Assembly (NCBI GenBank): GCA_023374045.1
Contig: CM041778.1
Span: 402,812,438-402,876,437, forward strand
Length of the DNA: 64,000 nt
DNA from: Limonium bicolor
Lineage: Eukaryota; Streptophyta; Magnoliopsida; Caryophyllales; Plumbaginaceae
Direction: 5' to 3'
Position numbers and translations under genes: made by a program
In this document: positions 50,390 through 61,122 of the stretch, piece by piece
Layout of the letters: every line of letters begins with the position of its first letter
Position numbering within the stretch: the first letter of the stretch is position 1
Notes under the pieces: generated by a model
What the model saw: only the letters and a program-made list of their open reading frames with translations
The model's database searches: none
Told to the model about the DNA's origin: nothing

Positions 50390-50394
50390 TGGGT

Positions 50395-50746
50395 GGTCGT
50401 GGATCGACTCACCAAGTCTGCTCGATTCATACCTATGAACAGCACTTGGTCTATGAGTCAGCTAGTGGATGCTTACATTAAGTATGTGGTCAGATACCAT
50501 GGTGTACCACAGAGTATAGTATCTGATCGGGATTCGAGATTTTTGGCGCATTTCTGGAAGCAATTTCTGAAGGCCATGGGTACTAAGTTGAAGTTGAGCA
50601 ATGCTTTCCACCTAACGATAGATGGTCAGTCAGAGAGGACCATCCAGACCTTAGAGGACATGCTTCGGGCATGTGTTATGGACTTTCAGGGAACTTGGGC
50701 AGACAAACTTCATCTGGTGGAGTTCTCATATAATAACAGCTACCAC
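50395..50746 (+). pseudogene. G1 gag-pol, second part (integrase core)
   Basis: The integrase core continues directly from 21699 once the G0 insertion and one tgggt copy are removed: [11 protein letters not shown], then SDRDSRFL with the second catalytic Asp, then a region ending SYNNSYH. The QSERT segment carries the Glu at the expected place. It is open over its 352 bases and then interrupted by G2 at 50747 (target duplication accac at 50742-50746). Confidence 0.93.
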
Positions 50747-53149
50747 TGAAATACCCGGGAATTTCCAAGTTAAGAATACTATAGTATATAATGTGAATGA
50801 TAGGTCCGAGATTAGTATTAAGGTGGCCCAGGGAATTCAACGATGTTCATTTCTAAACCTACCTTCTCCTTAAAATGTTTACAATTAATTGTAACGTTTT
50901 GCCTTGGTTAACTTTAGCCATATTTCTAAATCATCTTTCTGAATTCGTTAGGTGATTTAAATCCCAAAATATCAATCCAGAATCTTCCTTTTGGCTTATC
51001 AATTTCAAATATCTAGAGTCTGATTTCAAATTGGCTATTTAATATATATTGTTTATTGACTCTCCTTATTCTTCTCCCAGAAATTATATTATTAGCTTTG
51101 TGACTCATCTTTTAAACGTAATTGTTTTTCTCCCGTTGAGTCCTTAAACTATTTACATATACTGATTTATTTCTGGTTTACTTCCTTGCTAGTAAATGTT
51201 TACTAATTGACTTCTAAGATATTTTACTCCTCGTTCTTATCTTCTGCAACAATCAAATAAATCTCTTTCCATTTTATTCCAAATTAAGAGATTATATCTT
51301 TATTTCCTAATGGGTTGTTTTATTTCCTTCTCCCGATTATTCTCAACGTCTGTATATTTCTAAATTGGTTACAATATTAGTTATTTGAATTCTCCTTTTA
51401 AATTGTTTACATTATTTAATTAATAACTCTACTTCTTTACAGAAACGTAATTCATTTAATTTATATTAATAATCCCTAGTTCTCTGATTTACTCATTTAA
51501 ACAACGATCTTATTGATCGTTTTCCATCTTCTTCACGCCGCCATTACTTTCTTCTTCCCAACTCATAATTCACGTTCCTGCTGGTGATTGATCAGAATCC
51601 TTCCCTGGTGCCAACTAGAGTATAACAGGTAAAGTAGTAGCATAGTTAGTGTGTTAGTTTATTCGATTGTGTTCGATGTCTTCTGATTGTGAACTGTCCT
51701 AACCTAGACGTTGGCGTCGACGACGAACGTCATTGGTGAATCTGTTGGGTGTCTTCCTGAGTCGAGAGAACGATCAGGTAAATTCTGTGCTCATTATTGG
51801 ATTTCGATGTGGATTATTTTCTGGCACCAAATTGTATTTTGGAAAACCTTGTTGGAGATTGTGATTTCTTTACGTGGTGCAATGGTTGGTATTCTGGAAA
51901 TTGATAATGGTTTTGTTTTGGGAGTTCTTCACTGGTTTCTAATTATTTTGGGGTTCGTGGTGCTCCCTGACTCACCATGTTGGTTCTCTGCACCGTGAGC
52001 ATGAATTGATTACACTGAATTGTTTATATATATTGCGCTGCACACAATGACTGCAGTTAAGCTCTATGATCTACTCTATGGACTGATGATTCATAGGGGG
52101 TGTGCACACTTAAGGACTTAGGGTGAGGGTATTTGATATTTCGGTCCATTTGTGATTGTTTGGTTGTTTTGTGGATACTCCAGTTGAAGGCTCCCCGAAT
52201 GGTTCTATTGATTGACGGACATTGAAGTGTGGAAATAGTTTACTGGATTACAAACTCAAATGTTTCGTTTATTTAAATTCAAAGGGGTTTCTAAAATGTA
52301 TTTTACGTGATGAGATGGAATTTACTCAGTTTCACTGATTTGCGCGATCCCTTCGTGCTTTTATTGTTGTTTTCTGATCGCAGGTACAAATTGCTGACTT
52401 GGGGAATGGGAATGCGCTACGACTTAGTGTTAGGAGAGTTGAAACTGTTTTTAAGACTTTCGTTGTTTTTTGAGTTCTGGAGCACATCGTTTTGGTTTCC
52501 TTAATAATGTTTAGTTGATGAATACAGTTTAAGCTTCCGCATATTTGGTTTCACAATGTTAAGTTGATGTTTTGGAATGTTTTGTGATTTAATAGGCTGA
52601 GCATCCAAGGGTTTGGATGCGGCGGTAGCACCTTGGATTATAAGTAAGACTTCCGCTGTTTTCTATGGTACAAGTGTTGTTTAAATTCACGTTTTCCCTG
52701 TGTTGATCTTATTATGGTTTGGCATGAATTTTGGCTTACTTTTGGTCTCTGTTTTACTGTTTAAAACGCATACAGGGACCTGTCCGAACGTCCGTCCGGA
52801 CATCCATGTTCGGACAGGCCCCGAGGGTTTTAGAAGTTTTCTCTATTTTGTTGTGTCCGAACTTCTGTCTGAACTTCAATGTTCGGACAGCATGCGAGGA
52901 TGAGGTCGACTTGCAAGTCTCGACTTAGGTCCGAACTTGTAAGCTCGGACCAATGTTCGGACACGCCGCGTAAGGATTTTCGGACTTTGAAACTCGACTT
53001 GTGACCGAACTTCAAAGTCCAGACACAAGCTCGGACCGACTCTATTTTGCCCTTTTCGGACTCGTTTGAGGTCCGTTCTTAATGCCGTTTGCGCCGTTAG
53101 ATTTGTATTTACATTAGCTATCTTTTGAGGTGAAATCCAGGGTGTTACA
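50747..53149 (+). repeat. 5' LTR of G2 (2.40 kb)
   Basis: It starts TGAAATACCCGGG after accac and ends GGGTGTTACA. It contains about 305 bp (roughly 50942-51246) missing from the 3' LTR. The ends of that segment share TTCTG (50937-50941 and 51242-51246), suggesting deletion between short repeats. No genes. Confidence 0.93.
52786..53038. repeat. Hairpin cluster in the G2 5' LTR
   Basis: Units lie near 52791, 52854, 52929 and 53000, of the form gtccgaac ... gttcggac. They closely match those of G1 (tgtccgaacgtccgtccgga), but this cluster has one unit fewer. Confidence 0.78.
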
Positions 53150-53606
53150 AGGTGGTATCAGAGCTTTGTTTTCGAAATAAGATCAAATGTGATTTAAATT
53201 GGACTAAAATGTGGGGATAAGCCGATTGGGGAATCTATAATATATGGTATTGTGTGTGAGATTGTGAAGCTATTTTGGTTGATCTGTGTGATATTTGGAA
53301 GGATATACCAACCAATGGAATCCCTTGATAATCTTATCTATCTGGGTACACTGAGTACGCGAATTGTTTATTTGGATGTTACTATATATATATATATATA
53401 TGATAGTTGAACTGTATACTAGATAGTGTATATGGTATAGATTGGCAAAACTGGTGGTATGAGCTCGAAAGAGGTTATAGAAATAGAGATCTTTATTCCT
53501 CTACGTCGTAATCAGGAGATCGCCTGAGCTCAAGCTTGTAGGACTGGCAGACCAACTTAATTTCTCCTATAATACCAGAAGCCGAAGCCGAAGCTGAAGG
53601 ACTACA
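53150..53606 (+). other. G2 leader with tRNA-iMet primer site
   Basis: The primer site tggtatcagagc lies at 53153-53164. The rest of the 457-base leader is non-coding and contains a (TA)n run at about 53383-53401. Confidence 0.88.
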
Positions 53607-56600
53607 ATGGCCGCCAACGACCCAATGAGACAACTCCAAGAGCTTGCATTGAACTTGGGGCAGATTGTGCAGCGACAGGCACAGCGAGACAACGCGCATG
53701 AAGATTATACCAAGAGGATAGCGCACCTAAAGCCAACCACTTTTGCTAGAGAAGAGGACCCGGTCCTACTTAAAGACTGGATCCGGGAGTTTAACAAGAT
53801 TTTTGATGCGGTCAACTGCCCAGAGGACAGAAAGGTCAATGGGGCAGTGTACTACTTCAAGGGGGAGGCCGATATCTGGTGGACGGCCAACCGAGATATG
53901 CTGCGAGCCGAGCCTAATTTCAGATGGGAGGCGCTGAAGCAAGCTATGAGGAGGCACTTCTACCCCGAGCATGTGTGCATGCAGAAGTATCTGGAGTTTT
54001 CTGAATTGAAGCAGCTATCCAAGAGTGTGAAAGACTATCACTCGAAATTTCTGGAGTTAGCAAGATTCGCACCCACCATGGTCCCTGACGAAGCCTCGAA
54101 GGTGCAGCGGTTTGTGGGGGGGGGGCTCAACTGGAGTCTCCAAGAGGCCCTGAGTGTCTTAACCATCCCAACTCTCCAGGACGCGTATGGTAAGGCTGCC
54201 AACCTTTACAGAGTGCAGTAGAAGAGAAGAGAGGTCCAAGCGGGCCAGAAGAGGAAGGCAGATGATGGGGAGGACTCTCGGGGACGTGATGATAGACCCC
54301 AGAGACCGAACCAGGAGAGGAGATGGAGGCCCCATTCTGATGAGAGGCGAAGGTTTGGGGGAAACCAGAGATAGGCCCAGAGGTGGGGCGATCGACACCA
54401 GAACCAGGCCCAGAAGACGGAGCAGGGGCCAGAGAGGCACTTCCATTGTAACAGGTGCCGTAAGGATCATCCAGGAAAATACTGCGAAGGGAATTTGGTC
54501 ACGTGCTTCCGGTGTGGCAAGAAGGGCCACAGGGTGTTTGAGTGCTTCAAGAACCCTCCAGGGGATAATCAGAGAAGAGGAGGCGGCGGTGACCGGACCT
54601 ACAGACAGACAGATTCCCAGCCCAGAGGCAGAGAGCAGTACCAGGGTCAGAACCAGCACAGAGACGCTCCCCATCATGGTAATGGCGGAGGTGGAAATGG
54701 AGAGAACCGAGACAACCACAGGACTCCGGGAAAGATTAATGTCATGAGCCGAGCTGAGGCCGAGGCTGAAGCTGGCGTGCTAGCAGGTACCTTTTCTGTT
54801 TGTGGCACCCTTGCTCGTATTTTGTTTGACACTGGAGCATCATATTTCTTTATTGCTGAGCACTTTATTAAGAAATTGGGGCTAGTGAATAGTAAAACTT
54901 CTACCATAGCAGTATACATACCCTCGGGGCGAGTTATCTCTTGTAATAATGTACTGAAAAATGTGGGGGTAGACATAAGAGGGGAAACCTTTGTAATTGA
55001 CTTATCCAATTTACCCCCCCCCCCCGACTTCGATGTCATCTTGGGGATAGACTGGGTGAGTAAATATAAGGGGAAAATTGATTGTGGAGAGCAGAAGATT
55101 GTCCTAAGGGGACCGTCAGGACAGAGGGTGTCCTACCGAAACAAAGAGAAGAAGCCCGGGGTGAAGATCGTCTCAGCTATGTCGATCCTCTCCCAGGTGA
55201 GGAAGGGACAACAGGCGTACCTTTTCCATGTCCAGGACCTGAGCCGGAAGCCAAGCAAATTAGAAGAGATCCGGGTGGTGAACGAATTTCCAGACGTTTT
55301 CCCTGAGGAGATCCCAGGCATGCCGCCAGACAGGGAGGTAGATTTCAGCGTCGATCTAGTGCCAGGAGCAACACCTATCTCCAAAGCTCCATACCGTATG
55401 GCGCCGTCGGAGCTGAAAGAATTGAAGGTTCAGTTAGAGGACCTCTTGGAGAAGGGGTATATCCGGCCGAGTGTGTCATCGTGGGGAGCTCCTGTCTTGT
55501 TTGTGAAGAAGAAGGACGGGAGTGTGAGGCTGTGCATAGATTACCGGGAGTTGAACCAGATCACAGTGAAGAACCGGTACCCATTACCTCGAATTGATGA
55601 CCTCTTTGACCAACTGCAGGGTGCAGAAGTTTTCTCCAAAATAGATTTGAGATCGGGATACCACCAGCTACACGTCGTAGAGAAGGACATCCCGAAGACT
55701 GCGTTCAGGACCAGATATGGGCACTTCGAGTTCCTGGTGATGCCCTTTGGATTGACGAACGCACCAGCTGTTTTCATGGACCTCATGAACCGGATCTTCA
55801 ATCCCTATCTAGACCGGTTTGTGGTGGTATTCATAGACGATATCCTCATCTACTCCAAGGATGAGGAAGAGCATGAGGAGCACTTGAGATTGGTTCTGCA
55901 GATTCTGAGGGAACAGCAGTTGTATGCCAAATTGTCTAAGTGTGACTTTTGGCTGGATCGAGTGGCGTTCTTGGGCCACATTGACACAAAGGAGGGGATA
56001 ACAGTAGACCCAGCCAAGATACAAGCAGTGAAGGAGTGGCCGAGACCGAGCAACCTGACTGAGGTGCGTAGTTTCCTGGGTTTGGCAGGATACTATAGAA
56101 GATTCGCGAAAGACTTCTCGAAAATTGCCAGACCACTCACCAACCTGATGAAGAAGGTGGTCAAATTTTAGTGGAGCGACGAATGTGAAGCAGCATTTCA
56201 GGAACTGAAGGGAAGGTTAACCACGGCCCCAGTGTTAACCCTACCTTCAGGGACTGAGGGCTTCGAGGTGTTCACTGACGCCTCCAAGTATGGCCTGGGG
56301 TGTGTGCTGATGCAAAAAGGAAAGGTGATTGCGTATACGTCGAGGCAGCTGAAGGAGTATGAGACCCGATACCCGACGCACGATCTGGAGCTGGCAGCAG
56401 TGGTGTTCTCCCTTAAGATTTGGAGACACTACCTATACGGTGTTTCTTGCAAGATCTACACCGACCACAAAAGCCTCAAGTACATCTTCACGCAGAAGGA
56501 GCTCAATATGAGGTAGAGGAGGTGGTTAGAATTGATCAAAGACTATGACCTCAAAATTCTGTACCACGAGGGGAAGTCCAATCTAGTAGCAGACGCCCTG

Positions 56601-58202
56601 AGCAGAAAGAGGAGCCACTCAGTGAATTCAATGTGGGTCCTTCCTGATGAGTTAGCCCGTGAGTTTCAGAGGTTGAATTTGGAGGTGATGGAATCTGGAG
56701 GAGTAGAGCATGAGGTGAAGCTGTACCACATGAGTGTCTCTTCCGACATCTATGGGGAGATCCTCAAAGGACAGCCTGGGGACGTGAAGCTGGAGCGTAT
56801 CAAGGAGAAGATGAAGGAAGGGAAAGCTGAGGGGTTTAGGATCCACAGTGACGGCAGTATGAGGTTCAGAGGCCGATGGTGTGTGCCTCAAGGGTGTGCC
56901 GAAGTAAAGGATAGACTGATGAGGGAGGCCCATAATACTCCCTATTCGGTTCATCCTGGTGGTGAAAAATTGTATAAGGATTTGAAGAAGATGTTCTGGT
57001 GGCCTAAGATGAAGCGGGAGGTGGCAGAGTTTGTATCGAAGTGCCTTATCTGTTAGAAGGTCAAATTCGAACATAAGAGGATGAGAGGTTTGCTTCAGCC
57101 GTTGGATGTTCTGAAGTGGAAGTGGGACTCCATTTCCATGGACTTTGTGATGGGCTTACCGCCGGCGAGAGGAGGAGTTGATCAGATCTGGGTGATTGGG
57201 GACCGACTTACTAAGTCTGCACGGTTCATACCCATGAAGAAGACGTGGTCTATGAGTCAGCTGGTGGACGCCTACATCAAGAATGTAGTGAGATATCATG
57301 GGGTGCCTGAGACTATCATTTCAGACCGAGGCTCGAGATTTCTAGCTCACTTTTGGCAGCAATTTCAGAAGGTGGTGGGCACTAAGCTGAAATTGAGTAC
57401 CGCTTTTCACCCTGCTACTGATGGTCAGACTGAGAGGACCATTCTGACCTTAGACGACATGCTTCGAGCATGTGTGATGGATTTTCAGGGTTCATGGGCT
57501 GATATGCTGCATTTGGTGGAGTTCTCATACAACAACAGCTATCACACCAGTATCAAGATGGCTCCTTACGAGGCTCTATATGGGAGGAAGTGCAGGACCC
57601 CACTTTGTTGGAGTGACATTAGCGAGACGGTAGTTTTGGGACCACAACTGATAGAGGAGACTATGGAGCAGGTCTGGGTGATTTAGAGTCGGATGAAGGC
57701 AGCTCAGGACAGGCAAAAGTCCTATGCCGATCTCAAGCGTAGACCGATTGAATTCGAGGTGGGAGACAGAGTTTTTCTGAAGGTATCTCCTGTACGCGGG
57801 GTAACCAGATTTGGGAAGAAGGGGAAGCTTAGTCCCAAGTACGTGGGACCCTATGAGATTTTGGAGAGGATTGGGAAGGTCGTCTATCGCTTGACACTTC
57901 CTTATGAATTGGAGAAAGTTCACAACGTGTTCCACGTGTCCCAGTTGAAGAGATACATTCCCAACCCTTCGCATGTGCTGCAGCCAGAGGTTCTGGAACT
58001 AGAGCAGAATCTGTCTTACGAGGAGTATCCCATTAGAGTAATGGACACCACGACCAGGGAGACCCGATCGAAGTCGACCCGCATGGTCAAGGTCCTATGG
58101 TCCAATCATGGAACTGAGGAGGCTACGTGGGAAGTAGAAGAGGAGATGAGGAAAAAGTACCCACAGCTTTTCGGTCAGGTAACCATTCAAGTCAATACCT
58201 AG
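53607..58202 (+). CDS. G2 gag-pol polyprotein with six in-frame TAG codons
   Basis: One reading frame of 1,531 codons runs from ATG 53607 to TAG 58200. In order: gag (to about 54450), two zinc knuckles (the second canonical, [14 protein letters not shown], about 54505-54545), aspartic protease (FDTGAS near 54829), RT ([15 protein letters not shown] near 55831), RNase H (TDAS near 56276, TDHKSL near 56461), integrase HHCC (about 56930-57055), DDE core (MDF near 57140, SDRGS near 57325, QTERT near 57427), GPY-type linker ([12 protein letters not shown] near 57840) and a chromodomain (about 58025-58180). The only lesions are TAG at 54219, 54372, 56169, 56514, 57054 and 57684. There is no frameshift, despite runs of 10 G (54116) and 12 C (55014). 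It would copy and integrate element DNA, with targeting by the chromodomain; this copy is probably not translatable in full. Confidence 0.93.
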
Positions 58203-58271
58203 CTCTGCTGTTTTCGCCATAGGGATGAGTTTTAGCTTCGAGGGCGAAGCTTTCTTCTAAGGGGGATGAGA
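58203..58271 (+). other. G2 3' untranslated region and polypurine tract
   Basis: The purine run aagggggatgaga (58259-58271) sits directly before the 3' LTR. The same tract occurs in G1 at 61110-61122. Confidence 0.9.
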
Positions 58272-60365
58272 TGAAATACCCGGGAATTTCCAAGTTAAGA
58301 ATACTATAGTATATAATGTGAATGATAGGTCCGAGATTAGTATTAAGGTGGCCCAAGGAATTCAACGATGTTCATTTCTAAACCTACCTTCTCCTTAAAA
58401 TGTTTACAATTAATTGTAACGTTTTGCCTTGGTTAACTTTAGCCATATTTCTAAATCATCTTTCTGAAACAGTCAAATAAATCTCTTTCCATTTTATTTC
58501 AAATTAAGAGATTATATCTTTATTTCCTAATGGGTTGTTTTATTTCCTTCTCCCGATTATTCTCAACGTCAGTATATTTCTAAATTGGTTACAATATTAG
58601 TTATTTGAATTCTCCTTTTAAATTGTTTACATTATTTAATTAATTCCTCTACTTCTTTACAGAAACGTAATTCATTTAATTTATATTAATAATCCCTAGT
58701 TCTCTGATTTACTTATTTAAACAACGATCTTATTGATCATTTTCCAACTTCTTCACGCTGCCATTACTTTCTTCTTCCCAACTCACAATTCTTGTTCCTG
58801 CTGGTGATTGATCAGAATCCTTCCCTGGTGCCAACTAGAGTATAACGGGTAAAGTAGTAGCATAGTTAGTGTGTTAGTTTATTCGATTGTGTTCGATGTC
58901 TTCTGATTGTGAACTGTCCTAACCTAGACGTTGGCGTGAACGACGAACGTCATTGGTGAATCTGTTGGGTGTCTTCCTGAGTCGAGAGAATGATCAGGTA
59001 AATTCTGTGCTCATTATTGGATTTCGATGTGGATTATTTTCTGTCACCAAATTGTATTTTGGAAAACCTTGTTGGAGATTGTGATTTCTTTACGTGGTGC
59101 AATGGTTGGTATTCTGGAAATTGATAATGGTTTTGTTTTGGGAGTTCTTCACTGGTTTCTAATTATTTTGGGGTTCGTGGTGCTCCCTGACTCACCATGT
59201 TGGTTCTCTGCACCGTGAGCATGAATTGATTACACTGAATTGTTTATATATATTGCGCTGCATACAATGACTGCAGTTAAGCTCTATGATCTACTCTATG
59301 GACTGACGATTCATAGGGGGTGCGCACACTTAAGGACTTAGGGTGAGGGTATTTGATATTTCGGTCCGTTTGTGACTGTTTGGTTGTTTTGTGGATACTC
59401 CAGTTGAAGGCTCCCCGAATGGTTCTATTGATTGACGGACATTGAAGTGTGGAAATGGTTTACTGGATTACAAACTCGAATGTTTCGTTTATTTAAATTC
59501 AAAGGGGTTTCGAAAATGTATTTTACGTGATGAGATGGAATTTACTCAGTTTCACTGATTTGCGTGATCCCTTCGTGCTTTTATTGTTGTTTTCTGATCA
59601 CAGGTACAAATTGCTGACTTGGGGAATGGGAATGCGCTACGACTTAGTGTTAGGAGAGTTGAGACTGTTTTTAAGACTTTCGTTGTTTTTTGAGTTCTGG
59701 AGCACATCGTTTTGGTTTCCTTAATAATGTTTAGTTGATGAATACAATTTAAGCTTCCGCATATTTGGTTTCACAATGTTAAGTTGATGTTTTGGAATGT
59801 TTTGCGATTTAATAGCCTGAGCATCCAAGGGTTTGGATGTGGCGGTAGCACCTTGAATTTCAAGTAAGACTTCCACTGTTTTCTATGGTACAAGTGTTGT
59901 TTAAATTCACGTTTTCCCTGTGTTGATCTTATTATGGCTTGGCATGAATTTTGGCTTACTTTTGGTCTCTGTTTTACTGTTTAAAACGCATACAGGGACC
60001 TGTCCGAACGTCCGTCCGGACATCCATGTTCGGACAGGCCCCGAGGGTTAAAGAAGTTTTCTCTGTTTTGTTGTGTCTGAACTTCTGTCCGAACTTCAAT
60101 GTTCAGACAGCAAGGACGAGGTCGACTTGCAAGTCTCGACTTAGGTCCGAACTTGTAAGCTCGGACCAATGTTCGGACACACCGCGTAAGGATTTTCGGA
60201 CTTTGAAACTTGACTTGTGTCCGAAATTCAAAGTCCGGACACAAGCTCGGACCGACTCTATTTTGCCGTTTTCGGACTCAGTTGAGGTCCGTTCTTAATA
60301 CCGTTTGCGCCGTTAGATTTGTATTTACATTAGCTATCTTTTGAGGTAAAATCTAGGGTGTTACA
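58272..60365 (+). repeat. 3' LTR of G2 (2.09 kb), with hairpin cluster at 59996-60256
   Basis: It matches the 5' LTR apart from the deletion of about 305 bp after 58465 and scattered substitutions. It ends ggtgttaca before accac (60366-60370), after which the G1 integrase resumes. The hairpin units near 60001, 60074, 60146 and 60220 correspond to those of the 5' LTR. Confidence 0.93.
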
Positions 60366-60370
60366 ACCAC

Positions 60371-61015
60371 TCTAGCATTAAGATGGCTCCCTATGAGGCT
60401 TTATATGGGAGGAAGTACAGAACCCCTTTATGTTGGAGCGATATCAGTGAGACAGTGATATTGGGATCCCAGCTGATAGAGGAGACGATGGAGCAGGTTC
60501 GAATCATCTAGAGCCGAATAAAAGCAGCCTAGGATAGACAGAAGTCCTATGCTGACTTAAAGAGGAGACCGGTTGAATTCGAGGTTGGAGATAGAGTCTT
60601 CCTGAAGGTGTGTCCTGTGAGAGGGGTAACCAGATTCGGGACGAAGGGAAAATTGAGCCCCAAATTCGTGGGTCCCTACAAAGTCCTGGAGAGAATTGGG
60701 GAGGTGGCCTACAGGTTGGCACTACCTGGTGAACTGGAGAGAGTCCATAATGTTTTCCATGTCTCTTAGTTGAAGCGTTATGTTCCCGACCCGTCCCATG
60801 TTCTACAGCCTGAGGTGCTAGAGTTGGAGCAGAACCTGTCATACGAGGAGTATCCCATTAAAGTATTAGACACCAAGACTAGAGAGACCCGATCGAAGTC
60901 CACTCGATTGGTCAAGGTGTTGTGGTCAAATCACGGGACTGAAGAAGTAACGTGGGAGGTCGAAGAAGAAATGAAGAAGAAGTACCCTCAGCTTTTCGAG
61001 CAGGTAACAGTTTAA
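60371..61015 (+). pseudogene. G1 gag-pol, third part (integrase C-terminus and chromodomain)
   Basis: It continues the G1 integrase from 50746 after removal of G2: [12 protein letters not shown], then the GPY-type segment (FVGPYKVLERIG near 60670) and a chromodomain-type end ([19 protein letters not shown] near 60920). It ends at TAA 61013. TAG codons interrupt it at 60509, near 60530 and near 60767, all where G2 or the family has CAG or, at 60509, also TAG in G2. Confidence 0.92.
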
Positions 61016-61122
61016 GACTTGAGTCAAGTTCAGTTGCTTCTAGCTTTCAGAATCAGTCTACTAGTTAGAGTATTGTATAGGCCTAGCTTTGAGGATGAAG
61101 CTTTCTTTTAAGGGGGATGAGA
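61016..61122 (+). other. G1 3' untranslated region and polypurine tract
   Basis: The tract aagggggatgaga at 61110-61122 immediately precedes the LTR start TGAAATACCC. It is identical to the tract of G2. Confidence 0.9.

Larger units (their letters stand above)
50747..60365 (+). mobile_element. G2: Tekay/Del-type chromovirus, nearly intact, nested in the G1 integrase
   Basis: The LTRs 50747-53149 and 58272-60365 flank a tRNA-iMet primer site (53153-53164), one long gag-pol frame (53607-58202) and a polypurine tract (58259-58271). Exact duplications accac lie at 50742-50746 and 60366-60370. The LTRs look nearly identical apart from one deletion of about 305 bp, so insertion was recent relative to G1. 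The C-terminal chromodomain and the RT type place it in the chromoviruses. Confidence 0.95.

Noticed and set aside
50204..50749. Open frame of 181 residues with integrase similarity
   Set aside because: The first third is LTR sequence of G0 read through the tgggt junction; only the part from 50395 is G1 integrase. It is a chance fusion.
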